From an uncultured Arenicella sp. (GTDB taxonomy: Bacteria > Pseudomonadota > Gammaproteobacteria > Arenicellales > Arenicellaceae), in the NCBI GenBank assembly GCA_938045295.1, contig CALINO010000001.1:1-64000 (forward strand): 64,000 bases of DNA. The letters are read 5' to 3'. Within the stretch, counting starts at the first letter, position 1. Each line of letters opens with the position of its first letter. The notes beneath the pieces were generated by a model. The model did no database searches and had not been told where the DNA came from. It saw only the letters and a list, made by a program, of their open reading frames with translations. The position numbers and the translations under genes were made by a program. This document shows positions 30,620 to 40,211 of this stretch, in pieces.

Positions 30620-31486
30620 ATGAATATAAAAATCTTTATCACCTCATGCATTTTGTTGGTGTTTTGCATGAAGCTATCGGCTGAACCGGCTGAACCGGCT
30701 GAAACACTTTCTAGCTTTGAAATACCAAATTCCAACGTTGTTACCATTGAGTCGAAAACCCTTGGTCGAGCGTACGACCTTTATATTAAAGTTCCTAGAG
30801 ACTATTTTGAGGAAGAGAACAAATCTAAAAAATACCCTGTTTTATATTTAAATGACGGCCCCCACACTTTTAAAGTTGCTGCAGGCGTGACTCATTTTTC
30901 CAACATGGATAAATCCATTATTGTTGGGATATCTTTCGCACACGGAGAGGATGGGCAATATAGTCGCGTACGCGATTTAACCCCTGACATCGACAAAAGC
31001 TGGACAAACTACATTACCGGTGGAGCACCTAGATATTTAAACTTCATTGAGCGTGAAATTTTCCCTTTTGTTGATGAACACTACCGAACCAATGTGAACA
31101 ACAGAATCCTTGCCGGTCATTCGCTCGGAGGCTCGTTTGGCGCGTGGGTATTGCTAACTAGCCCTTCTTCATTTTCAGGCTATATATTAACCAGCCCATC
31201 TTTATGGTTTAAAAACGATTTGATCTTTGAATTAGAGAATCAATACTCAAAAAACAACACGAATCTGGATGCAAAATTATTTATTGCCACTGGTGCTTTA
31301 GAGACTCCTGAAAACGGAATGAGAAATAACATGGTGGACGGGCATCAACGGTTTGTTGAGCGTTTGCGCTCTAGAAATTACAAAGGCTTGTCTATAAGTG
31401 ATGAAATAGTAGAAGGCACAGATCATTACTCAACGTTTCCGGTTGGTTTGGCGAAAGGTTTAAGGCTGTTTTATCAAGATTTGTAG
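30620..31486 (+). CDS. Alpha/beta-hydrolase esterase (putative esterase/IroE-like fold)
   Basis: Signal peptide; PVLYLNDGPHTF, RILAGHSLGGSFG nucleophile elbow. Confidence 0.82.
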   Translation: MNIKIFITSCILLVFCMKLSAEPAEPAETLSSFEIPNSNVVTIESKTLGRAYDLYIKVPRDYFEEENKSKKYPVLYLNDGPHTFKVAAGVTHFSNMDKSIIVGISFAHGEDGQYSRVRDLTPDIDKSWTNYITGGAPRYLNFIEREIFPFVDEHYRTNVNNRILAGHSLGGSFGAWVLLTSPSSFSGYILTSPSLWFKNDLIFELENQYSKNNTNLDAKLFIATGALETPENGMRNNMVDGHQRFVERLRSRNYKGLSISDEIVEGTDHYSTFPVGLAKGLRLFYQDL

Positions 31487-31572
31487 TTTTATTCTAAAAT
31501 GCCAAACAAATTGGGCAAAAGGCGGAAGAGTTGAATTAAGCTGGCATAAATTGGCTTTTATTTTCAGCACTG

Positions 31573-31683
31573 CTTGTTGTTCCAGGCCATGGGGCGGTTG
31601 GCGACATATCATTATTGGAAGAGACACAGAGGCTAGCCGTTGAAGGTGTCGCTTCTAGTAAATCACCCCAGCATGATCACTAA
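31573..31683 (+). pseudogene. 3'-terminal fragment of a second B1 metallo-beta-lactamase gene
   Basis: Reads LVVPGHGAVGDISLLEETQRLAVEGVASSKSPQHDH*, near-identical to the C-terminus encoded at 29747-29872; no upstream ORF. Confidence 0.9.
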
Positions 31684-31748
31684 TACGTTGGCTGATTAAA
31701 GCTTTATACTTTAAGAACATTTACAGTGATAATTTTATAAGGAAGTGT

Positions 31749-32711
31749 ATGCGAACAATAATTCTGTTATTAACGTCTTTTTTTAGTTTAAGTGCCTTTG
31801 CAGAAAAAATTGATGGAACACCTTTCGAGCAATATATTACCCAAAGTAAGAATGACAACCATATTACTTACTATTTGAGCGAGTCAAAAGCTGATGACGC
31901 TCCATTGCTTTTAATGATTCAAGGCTCTGGTTGTAATAGAGTTATAACTAAAAACCGTGATGGGGTTTACTCTTCAATATTTAATTTATTGAAAATAGCA
32001 AACTCTGGAAAATTTACGGTGTTGGCAGTAGAGAAGCCAAACTCTGGGTTAGTAAACGCTAAGGGGGGGAATGTTGCCCATTCTTGTTCAAAAGAATTTC
32101 ATGATAGCTTTACCGTTGAGAGCTGGGTTGAAGCGCTCAACTTAGCTATTAAAGAAACATTGTTAAAGCTAAAACGAAAGCCAAAACAAATACTGTTATT
32201 TGGCTTTTCTGAGGGCGCAGGCATTGCCTCTCAAGTTGCAGCAACTAACCATTTGGTAACTCATGTAATTACAAGTGGTGGTTCAGGTACTTCGCAAATG
32301 TTCGATTTTGTCGCCTTTGCTTATAAAAATTGCTTTGAGCGTTCAAAATGTATAGATGATGCATATTTAACGCTAGAAAATATTCTCAAAGAACCTGACA
32401 GTTCAACTAAGTTTGCTTGGGGGCACCCTTATAAAAGATGGAGTTCTTTTTTTCGATTAGACCCAGCGGAAAACTTACTAAAGTCTAATGCAAAAGTTTA
32501 TTTGGTTTTTGGTACTTCCGACACCGCAACTCCGGCCATTTCTCAAGAAATAATAGCGGCAAAATTAAAGTCAGCGGGTAGAGACATTACGATCAGAAGG
32601 CTCCCTAATGCCAGCCATAGTTTTCAGAGCTCTAGGCATCAAGGGTTTGACCAACTCGATAACGAGCATAGGCTGTCATTCAAATGGTTTTGGGATGACA
32701 TTGCTCTTTAA
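31749..32711 (+). CDS. Secreted alpha/beta hydrolase
   Basis: Signal peptide; LLLMIQGSGCNR, LFGFSEGAGIASQ elbow, ASHSF C-terminal His. Confidence 0.75.
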   Translation: MRTIILLLTSFFSLSAFAEKIDGTPFEQYITQSKNDNHITYYLSESKADDAPLLLMIQGSGCNRVITKNRDGVYSSIFNLLKIANSGKFTVLAVEKPNSGLVNAKGGNVAHSCSKEFHDSFTVESWVEALNLAIKETLLKLKRKPKQILLFGFSEGAGIASQVAATNHLVTHVITSGGSGTSQMFDFVAFAYKNCFERSKCIDDAYLTLENILKEPDSSTKFAWGHPYKRWSSFFRLDPAENLLKSNAKVYLVFGTSDTATPAISQEIIAAKLKSAGRDITIRRLPNASHSFQSSRHQGFDQLDNEHRLSFKWFWDDIAL

Positions 32712-32843
32712 GTTTTAACATTGCAGAGCAACTAGTTTCGTGACGCATGCTAAATGAAATATAGCAAGCCAATTAAACGTGCCCGTTTTAATTGTGATAG
32801 CCTCAAATAAATGTTTTAACCACCCTAAACATGGAGTTGTATT

Positions 32844-33149
32844 TTGGTAACCTGTTATCTCAATTATGTAATTGACCCATACAAGCTCAAAGAGTTTGAG
32901 CATTACGCTAAACTTTGGATACCGCTGGTTAACAAATTTGGTGGCCAGCATCATGGGTATTTTCTTCCATCAGAAGGCGTTAATAACAAAGCGTTAGCTC
33001 TGTTTTCATTTCCCAGTTTGGCGGCTTACGAAGAGTATCGAGAGAAGTCACTCTTAGACAATGACTGCATGAGCGCATTTAAATACGCTGAAGACACAAA
33101 GTGTATTTTAAGTTACGAGCGTAGTTTCTTTCGCCCTGTGTTTGAATAA
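32844..33149 (+). CDS. NIPSNAP-family protein
   Basis: VTCYLNYVIDPYKLKEFEHYAKLWIPLVNKFGGQHHGYFLP. Confidence 0.8.
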   Translation: MVTCYLNYVIDPYKLKEFEHYAKLWIPLVNKFGGQHHGYFLPSEGVNNKALALFSFPSLAAYEEYREKSLLDNDCMSAFKYAEDTKCILSYERSFFRPVFE

Positions 33150-33152
33150 ACG

Positions 33153-33227
33153 TATAAACAGGGCAGGGGTGAATCGGACTCTTATTTTCATGCCTAAACT
33201 TAATGCATGCATGTAAAAGTGTTATGT
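33153..33227 (+). repeat. Possible last attC of the array
   Basis: TATAAACAGGG...AAGTGTTATGT; R'/R''-like ends directly after NIPSNAP stop; weak symmetry. Confidence 0.4.
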
Positions 33228-33255
33228 ATGAACTAGATGTTCTAGGGCGCAATCA

Positions 33256-34158
33256 TTAATGCTCTTTGGTGGTTTTGAGTAGCTCAATAAAAACCTCGCT
33301 TGCTGGCGACATTGAGTGGTTTTTGGGCGTAAAAATGTGAACAGGCAGTTCTAGCTTCAGGTTTTCTATTGGAATTTTTTTTATTGTGCCTTCCAATAAT
33401 TCTGATTCAAAAAAAGCACTTGGTACAAAACCAAAGAAGTTCTCTCTGAGTATCATTTCTCGAATCAGTAAGGGGGCGTCAGTAAAAAGAAAGTTGCGCT
33501 TCTCGTTCAGTGTGTTAATTAACTGATGTTCAAAAAACTCAGGGAATAATGTGAGTTGTGCCTTGCCGAATACCCAAAAAGATTCTTCTAAATCACGGTT
33601 GCTGATGTTCTGTTTTTGGCTCAACGGGTGTTTGGTTGAGCAGACGGCCACCAGCTCATCGCTGTAAATGTGGTTGTGGTTTAAGTTTGCATTCACCGAA
33701 TATTGTAAGCTAGACAGCATCATGTCTATTTGGCGGGTGAGCAGTTGCTCTTGTAACTCGTTGAAATAGCCATGCACTACATTGATGAGAAGCTTGGGGT
33801 ATAAATCGCGCATTTGGCGAACCAGGTTGCCTACTATTCGATGAGAAACCGACGGGCTAATGCCAATGTTGAGTTGCCCTTTATTAATATCTTTCAGCGC
33901 TTCGATTTTTCGCAAACCTTCGGTGATGTCAAATTGGACGTTGCTTGCCAGCTCATGGAGTGAGTGCCCCAGCGAGGTTGGCACAATGCCTTCGGGGGTT
34001 CTATCAAGCAATTTTCCATCAAGCAAATTCTCAAGATTCGAAATCGCCATACTCAGTGCTGGCTGTGAGACCGAGCACTTGTGAGCGGCTTTAGAAATGC
34101 TCTTTTCCTCAACAACCGCACAAAAGAAACTGAGGTGGCGAAAATTAAAATTAAGCAT
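33256..34158 (-). CDS. LysR-family regulator
   Basis: FNFRHLSFFCAVVEEKSISKAAHKCSVSQPALSMAISNLENLL. Confidence 0.9.
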   Translation of the reverse strand: MLNFNFRHLSFFCAVVEEKSISKAAHKCSVSQPALSMAISNLENLLDGKLLDRTPEGIVPTSLGHSLHELASNVQFDITEGLRKIEALKDINKGQLNIGISPSVSHRIVGNLVRQMRDLYPKLLINVVHGYFNELQEQLLTRQIDMMLSSLQYSVNANLNHNHIYSDELVAVCSTKHPLSQKQNISNRDLEESFWVFGKAQLTLFPEFFEHQLINTLNEKRNFLFTDAPLLIREMILRENFFGFVPSAFFESELLEGTIKKIPIENLKLELPVHIFTPKNHSMSPASEVFIELLKTTKEH

Positions 34159-34262
34159 ATCTTATATTATTATAATAATTATTGAATTTACTTATTTATC
34201 ACCGTTGCGTAAATTCATCAAGGTAAGTAAGCAAGTAATGCACAATTTATCTGAGGATAGTT

Positions 34263-35303
34263 ATGTCTAAAGACGTTGATATTAAGGGCGTTTACGAAGT
34301 TGCCATTGGTGTTCCAGACCTTATGGAGCAAGCTCGTTTTTGGATTCAGTTTGGTTATCGAATTGGTAAGCAAGGTGAGCTGTCTGCGAGCGAAGCTAAG
34401 GCTTTATACAATGTGGGTTCGGCGGTTAAGTCAGTGCAGCTTTTGCATCAAGATGCCGATCACGGATTGGTTCGTTTAATGCAGTGGGAAAAGCCGGTTA
34501 ATTCTGGCATTGGCATTACCTCTCATCTGCGTCAAGAAGGTGGCCGTTGGACCGTTGCCCTCACAGACAGCACGCTCAACATTCTTAATCATGCGGAAGA
34601 CGCAAAAGCCAAGGGCTTACCTTGGAACTCGCTTTACCCGCATTGGTTGCAAATTTACCCAATGGATAAAGGCGAACCGTTTATGGACCTACCCATTGGT
34701 GTGCGAGAGGCGTTTATTTCTCATCCATTGTGCCGAGTTGCTCCGTTTGAGCGTTATAACTATGAGAAAAAAGGCTATGGCACGGTTAACCCGGCCAGCC
34801 TATTGAAAACAAGCCAATTCACGCATTTTGGAACCATGATTCGTCGTGACGATGACAGCATTCTAGACTTTTACGAGAACACGCTAGGGCTTATGCGCCA
34901 GAAAGAGTACGTGATGGAAGGCGGTGCGGCTCACTGCGTTAAAGGCGCGGCTGAAATATTCAACCTCACTGGCGATGAAGTTTACTACGTAACTGATTTC
35001 GACGATCCTCGCTCTTCAATGGAAATTAAAAACCATCGCTCTGGCCGATTGAAGTTTATTCGAATGAAAGAAGAGTGCGATATGCCCGAAGTATGGGACA
35101 GGCAACGCCCGGGTTCTTTAGGTATGTCGTTGTTCACTTACCGAGTGCGCAGCGCAAGTGATTTTCGTGAACGTGTGATCAAAGGCGGGGCTACCGAGAT
35201 CACCGAAATAAGCAATAATGAATTTGGTAAACCCAGTTTCAGTTTTATCGCACCCGAGGGTTCTTCTTGGAACCTGATCGAAGATGCCGACGTGTTTGAC
35301 TAA
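34263..35303 (+). CDS. VOC-family protein (two-domain, dioxygenase/glyoxalase-like)
   Basis: VYEVAIGVPDLMEQARFWIQFGYRIG; second domain FTHFGTMIRRDDDSILDFYENTLGL; FIAPEGSSWNLIE. Confidence 0.8.
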   Translation: MSKDVDIKGVYEVAIGVPDLMEQARFWIQFGYRIGKQGELSASEAKALYNVGSAVKSVQLLHQDADHGLVRLMQWEKPVNSGIGITSHLRQEGGRWTVALTDSTLNILNHAEDAKAKGLPWNSLYPHWLQIYPMDKGEPFMDLPIGVREAFISHPLCRVAPFERYNYEKKGYGTVNPASLLKTSQFTHFGTMIRRDDDSILDFYENTLGLMRQKEYVMEGGAAHCVKGAAEIFNLTGDEVYYVTDFDDPRSSMEIKNHRSGRLKFIRMKEECDMPEVWDRQRPGSLGMSLFTYRVRSASDFRERVIKGGATEITEISNNEFGKPSFSFIAPEGSSWNLIEDADVFD

Positions 35304-35369
35304 GCCGCTCTTGAAAATGGTAGAGCCTACAAACACAACCATACTGACGCTTTAGAGACGGATACACAC

Positions 35370-35690
35370 ATGAGTAACAACACTAATATTACGGTCAACG
35401 AACTAAAACGCCTCATTACTGAGCAAACTCCTGTTGAGTTAATTGACGTGAGGTCGCCTCAAGAATACGCCAATGGGCATATTGAGAATACTAACAACAT
35501 TCCACTGGAAGAGGTTGCGCCTTTATTTGATGACCCTGATAACGCCAAAGCAATGATTTTTATCTGTGAGTCTGGCATTCGCAGTGCTCAAGCGGCGAAT
35601 TTTGGGCTTCTGGCCGGTTTGCCTGACGTAAAGTCGTTAGAAGGCGGCATGATACAATGGAAAACCTTAAGCTCCTCAGATGACGGTTGA
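35370..35690 (+). CDS. Rhodanese-domain protein
   Basis: VELIDVRSPQEYANGHIENTNNIPLEE, IFICESGIRSAQAA active-site loop. Confidence 0.9.
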   Translation: MSNNTNITVNELKRLITEQTPVELIDVRSPQEYANGHIENTNNIPLEEVAPLFDDPDNAKAMIFICESGIRSAQAANFGLLAGLPDVKSLEGGMIQWKTLSSSDDG

Positions 35691-35759
35691 TCGTGACAAG
35701 TACCGCAATTTCACCATCAGTAGCTTTGGCGTTATTAAGAGCTAAAGAAATATAACGCC

Positions 35760-37079
35760 ATGACAAAAGACCATATTGCCGCCCCAGCTAACTCTAAGAA
35801 CAATGCTTATAGCTGGTATATGGTCTTTTTGCTGACCCTGATTTATGTTTTTTCTTTCATCGACCGTTTTATTCTGGGGCTGCTCATTGAGCCGATAAAA
35901 GCGGAGTTAAATTTATCTGACCTTCAAGTAGGTATTTTACTAGGCCCGTCATTCGCTCTTTTTTATGCGCTAATGGGCTTACCACTTGGCTGGTTGGCCG
36001 ATAAAAAACGTCGAACCTTCATTATCGGGTTAGGCCTTGCGCTCTGGTCACTGGCTACTGCCGCATCAGGGCTTGCTCGTAACTTTTTGCATTTGTTTCT
36101 CGCACGTATGTCTGTGGGGGTTGGCGAAGCAACCTTAAGCCCCTGTGCCATGTCGTTGATTGCTGACAGTTTTCCTAAGGAAAAACGCGGTAAGCCGATC
36201 GCGTTTTACTCAATGGCAATTTCATTGGGCGCAGGCATTGCTTACATTGCCGGTGCGGCCGTTATTAGTTGGGCAAACACGTCGCCATCGGTAAGTTTAT
36301 TCGGTTTCGCTGACCTAAGTGCATGGCGTTTAAGCCTTTTGATTGTTGGCTTACCCGGCTTGTTACTGGTGCCATTAGTGTTGCTTTTGCGCGAGCCAAA
36401 ACGAACGCAAGATACGTTGACGAACAGCGAAGACAACTACAAAGCGGTATTTGCACACATTGCTAAGCATTGGCCCACGTTTTTAGGCTTTGTCTCGGTA
36501 TTTGGTTACATCATTCTTATCGGCTACAGCACTACTTGGGGGGCGGCCACGTTTTCAAGAACATGGGGCTGGTCGCCAATTCAATTTGGGCAAGCTCTGG
36601 GGACGTTGTTTATTGTGTTTGGCCCCTTATCAATTAATTTGGGCGGTTGGCTGTCTGATAAGTTATATCAACGAGGCAACCATACAGCGCCTATGTTGGT
36701 TGGCTTGATCGGCATACCTATTACAACGCTCGGCGCCATTGCTTGGCCGCTAATGCCCAGCGCAACACTAGCGCTGCTGCCTTTGAGTTTGTTAGTCATC
36801 GGAACAGCCTTGTCTTCGGCAACCGGTGTTACCGCGTTACTCAATATCATTCCGTCTAATATTCGCGGGCGAACCATTGCTGTTTATTACATGGCAACCA
36901 GCTTATTTGGCATCGGCGTTGGGCCTGTGGCCATTGGCTTGCTTAACGACAGCGTCTTTGGCCCAGAGAATTTGCGCATTTCAATGGCTCTATTGCCCGT
37001 AATCTTTGGGCTACCACTGATGTTTTTTATGCCAAAAACCTTAAAAAGTTACCAGCGTTTGTACGATCGGTTAAATTAG
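35760..37079 (+). CDS. MFS transporter
   Basis: YVFSFIDRFILGLLIEPIKAEL, GLPLGWLADKKRR. Confidence 0.9.
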   Translation: MTKDHIAAPANSKNNAYSWYMVFLLTLIYVFSFIDRFILGLLIEPIKAELNLSDLQVGILLGPSFALFYALMGLPLGWLADKKRRTFIIGLGLALWSLATAASGLARNFLHLFLARMSVGVGEATLSPCAMSLIADSFPKEKRGKPIAFYSMAISLGAGIAYIAGAAVISWANTSPSVSLFGFADLSAWRLSLLIVGLPGLLLVPLVLLLREPKRTQDTLTNSEDNYKAVFAHIAKHWPTFLGFVSVFGYIILIGYSTTWGAATFSRTWGWSPIQFGQALGTLFIVFGPLSINLGGWLSDKLYQRGNHTAPMLVGLIGIPITTLGAIAWPLMPSATLALLPLSLLVIGTALSSATGVTALLNIIPSNIRGRTIAVYYMATSLFGIGVGPVAIGLLNDSVFGPENLRISMALLPVIFGLPLMFFMPKTLKSYQRLYDRLN

Positions 37080-37154
37080 TCTGCTCGCTCGAGCCGAACT
37101 TACTACTGGAAAGTAGAAACTCCACACTGACACTTTTCATTTGTCTTATCAAAA

Positions 37155-37655
37155 ATGTCGTTGACATCCAGTTTTATTGAAATATACTTGACGTATCAAC
37201 TATTATTCAATAATTACTCAAGGAGTGTCGTTGTGAATTCCAATAAACAAGTTTCGTTGATATTAGATTACGGCTATACAAATATATTGTTAAACAAAAA
37301 AATGGATTCAAGCCTGACTCCGCACGGTATCAGCTTTACCGAGTTTACGATTATGCATAAGCTGCATACATCGAAAGGGGATGCGCTCAGCCGTATCGCT
37401 TTAGCTGAGTCTATTGGCCTTACCGCGTCTGGGGTTACTCGGTTATTGGCTCCAATGATGAAAAACAATATTGTGCAGAAAACAGCCAACCTTAGAGACG
37501 CACGTCAAAGTATGGTGGCGCTTACCGATATTGGTCAAAAATTGTATATGGATGCGTTGGTTTCTATTGAGTACAGTTGTGATTCAGCCTTTTCATTATT
37601 AGAAGAATCTGAAGTTGACCAACTACTGGCTCTTCTTAATAAAATTAAGTGCTGA
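37155..37655 (+). CDS. MarR-family regulator
   Basis: LAESIGLTASGVTRLLAPMMKNNIVQKTANLRDARQSMVALTDIGQ. Confidence 0.87.
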   Translation: MSLTSSFIEIYLTYQLLFNNYSRSVVVNSNKQVSLILDYGYTNILLNKKMDSSLTPHGISFTEFTIMHKLHTSKGDALSRIALAESIGLTASGVTRLLAPMMKNNIVQKTANLRDARQSMVALTDIGQKLYMDALVSIEYSCDSAFSLLEESEVDQLLALLNKIKC

Positions 37656-37683
37656 ACTGATAAGGCTAATCCGCGGGTATTAA

Positions 37684-38004
37684 ATGGAAGAGAATTTATT
37701 ATTTATTTGCAGCCGAAACCAGTGGCGAAGCCCTACGGCTGAAAAGGTGTATAGTCAGAAGGGTTTTAGTGTTCGCTCTGCGGGTACTAGCCCAAATGCA
37801 AAAAGAACGGTATCGGTAAACGATATCAGATGGTCTAGCCATATTTTTGTAATGGAAAAGAAGCATAAACAGTGGCTTATGGCTAAGTTCACCAAATTAC
37901 TTAAATATAAAAAGATAATTGTTCTTGATATTCCTGATGAATATCAATTTATGGATGAAGAGTTAGTCAGTATTCTTAATGATTCTATTGAACACCATTT
38001 GTAA
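37684..38004 (+). CDS. Low-molecular-weight protein tyrosine phosphatase-like protein
   Basis: LFICSRNQWRSPTAE (CX5RS) near the N-terminus. Confidence 0.8.
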   Translation: MEENLLFICSRNQWRSPTAEKVYSQKGFSVRSAGTSPNAKRTVSVNDIRWSSHIFVMEKKHKQWLMAKFTKLLKYKKIIVLDIPDEYQFMDEELVSILNDSIEHHL

Positions 38005-38119
38005 AAAATACTGAGCAAGCTTTAAACCGAAAATGCCAGTGTCAGTGTCAGTGTCAGTGCAGGTTGGCGAGGCATTAGTCTTTATTTTAATTACCTTTAA
38101 TCACTGGAGAGGCAAACGC

Positions 38120-38494
38120 ATGAATAAAATTATGGCAGGGCTATTATTATTGGCCGGTATTATTCACTTGTTGCCGCTGCCGGGCGTGCTTGGGGCGGAG
38201 CGCTTAACGGCGTTGTATGGTCTTTCGTTTAACGAGCCCAATTTGGAAATCTTGATGCGCCACCGCGCGGTTTTGTTCGGGCTACTTGGCGTGCTATTAG
38301 TCTACGCCGCCTTTACTCCATCAATTCAGCCACTGGCAATTATTGCTGGCTGTGTTAGCGCGGTGTCTTTCATTGCCATAGCGTGGTCAGTAGAAGGCTA
38401 CAATGCGTCCATTCAAAAAGTGGTGTTGGCCGATATTGTGGCAATCATTGCGCTGGTGATTGCCGGTGCAATTCACGTGTTTAGTAAAAACTAG
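38120..38494 (+). CDS. Small membrane protein, function unknown
   Basis: Start at MNKIMAGLLLLAG; hydrophobic; upstream in-frame extension covers a hexamer repeat and is probably not translated. Confidence 0.6.
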   Translation: MNKIMAGLLLLAGIIHLLPLPGVLGAERLTALYGLSFNEPNLEILMRHRAVLFGLLGVLLVYAAFTPSIQPLAIIAGCVSAVSFIAIAWSVEGYNASIQKVVLADIVAIIALVIAGAIHVFSKN

Positions 38495-38570
38495 CCAGAT
38501 CAGCCGTTAATAGCAATGCAACGCTTTTAAAGCGGCGAGGCTTATTGCTCACCGCTTAAGTGTTTACAGC

Positions 38571-39917
38571 TTAAACTTGGTTAGCCCATAAGTCGTGTTC
38601 GTCGCTGGCGTGTACTTTTACGCTAACAATGTCACCGACTTTGTGTTGGGTTTCTTCGTTTAAGTACACTAAGCCGTCAATTTCAGGGGCGTCGGCCTTG
38701 CTGCGGCCTACGGCGCCTTCGTCGTCCACTTCATCAATAATCACATCAATGGTTTTGCCCACTTTGTGAGCTAGTTTGGCGGTGCTGATTTCAGCCTGCA
38801 ATGCCATAAATTCAGCCAAACGCTCTTGCTTAACTTCTTCTGGCACGTGGCCTTCCAGTGCATTGGCGGGGGCACCTTCTACTGGTGAATACGTAAATGC
38901 GCCGACACGGTCGAGCTGTGCTTGGTCAATAAAGTCTAACAGCTGTTTAAAATCATCGTCGGTTTCACCGGGGAAGCCCACAATAAAGGTGCTGCGTACG
39001 GTCAGGTCAGAACAAGTTTCACGCCATTTTTTGATGCGGTTTAGTGTGTTATCAATCGCGCCCGGGCGTTTCATGGCTTTTAGCACTTTGGGCGAACCGT
39101 GTTGAAACGGAATGTCTAAGTACGGCAGTATTTTACCTTCGGCCATGTAGGGAATAACGTCGTCCACATGAGGGTAGGGGTAAACATAATGCAAGCGAAC
39201 CCAAGGCGGTGTGTCGTTGCCAGAGTTGGCGCCAATGTTCGATAGGGCGTTACACAAATCCAACATTTTGGTTTTAACCGGTTGCCCGTTGTGAAACGTG
39301 GTGCGGTATTTGGTGTCTACGCCGTAGGCGCTGGTGTCTTGTGAGATAACCAGCAATTCTTTTACCCCTGACTTTACCAAGCCCTCGGCCTCGGCCACCA
39401 CTTCATTTGCTGGGCGGCTGACTAAATCGCCGCGCATTGACGGAATGATGCAGAAACTGCAACGGTGGTTACAGCCTTCAGAGATCTTTAAGTAAGCGTA
39501 GTGGCGTGGTGTCAACTTAATGCCTTGCGGTGGCACCAAATCAATATGTGGGTTGTATTCTTTTTCAAACGGTAAGTGCTCTTTAACCGCGCCTAAAACT
39601 TGTTCGTAAGCATGCGGGCCCGACACATCAAGCACGCTTGGGTGAATGTCGGTAATGTCGGACTCTTTAGCGCCCATGCAGCCAGTAACAATCACTTTGC
39701 CGTTATTGTTTAGCGCTTCGCCAATGGTATCTAATGATTCCTTTTTGGCTGCGTCAATAAACCCGCACGTGTTCACCACTACCATGTCGGCGTCTTCGTA
39801 GGTGGGCACAATGTCGTAGCCATTGGTTTTAAGCTCGGTCAGAATAAGCTCTGAGTCAACGAGTGCTTTCGGGCAGCCAAGGCTGATAAATCCAATTTTT
39901 GGGGCGCTGGTGGTCAT
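38571..39917 (-). CDS. rimO: Ribosomal protein S12 methylthiotransferase
   Basis: [34 protein letters not shown] radical-SAM motif. Confidence 0.97.
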   Translation of the reverse strand: MTTSAPKIGFISLGCPKALVDSELILTELKTNGYDIVPTYEDADMVVVNTCGFIDAAKKESLDTIGEALNNNGKVIVTGCMGAKESDITDIHPSVLDVSGPHAYEQVLGAVKEHLPFEKEYNPHIDLVPPQGIKLTPRHYAYLKISEGCNHRCSFCIIPSMRGDLVSRPANEVVAEAEGLVKSGVKELLVISQDTSAYGVDTKYRTTFHNGQPVKTKMLDLCNALSNIGANSGNDTPPWVRLHYVYPYPHVDDVIPYMAEGKILPYLDIPFQHGSPKVLKAMKRPGAIDNTLNRIKKWRETCSDLTVRSTFIVGFPGETDDDFKQLLDFIDQAQLDRVGAFTYSPVEGAPANALEGHVPEEVKQERLAEFMALQAEISTAKLAHKVGKTIDVIIDEVDDEGAVGRSKADAPEIDGLVYLNEETQHKVGDIVSVKVHASDEHDLWANQV

Positions 39918-40211
39918 GATTTACCGCAGGGTTATCTTTTCTGCGCGGATTATAGGCTAAAACGGCTGCCAGCATAAAAGCCTGAGGCCATTCTTTTTAA
40001 TCTTTTATTTTTGCGCCTTTCTTTATGCCTTTTTTTGCGCCTTTCTTTGCGTCTATTGATGCGCAGTAAAAGAACGAGCATTTTTTGTCATTATGTCCAT
40101 TAGTGATCAAATAGAATGTAAACTATCAGCAGCAGTTTTACTTGGTTTGTTTAGGCAAAGGTAAGTTGATGCTAACAACCAAGTTAAGTTATTAATGAGA
40201 GAGTCTCAGAC

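Noticed and set aside
32711-32843. Possible attC between the alpha/beta hydrolase and NIPSNAP genes
   Set aside because: TTTTAAC and GTTTTAAT ends exist, but internal symmetry is too weak to call.
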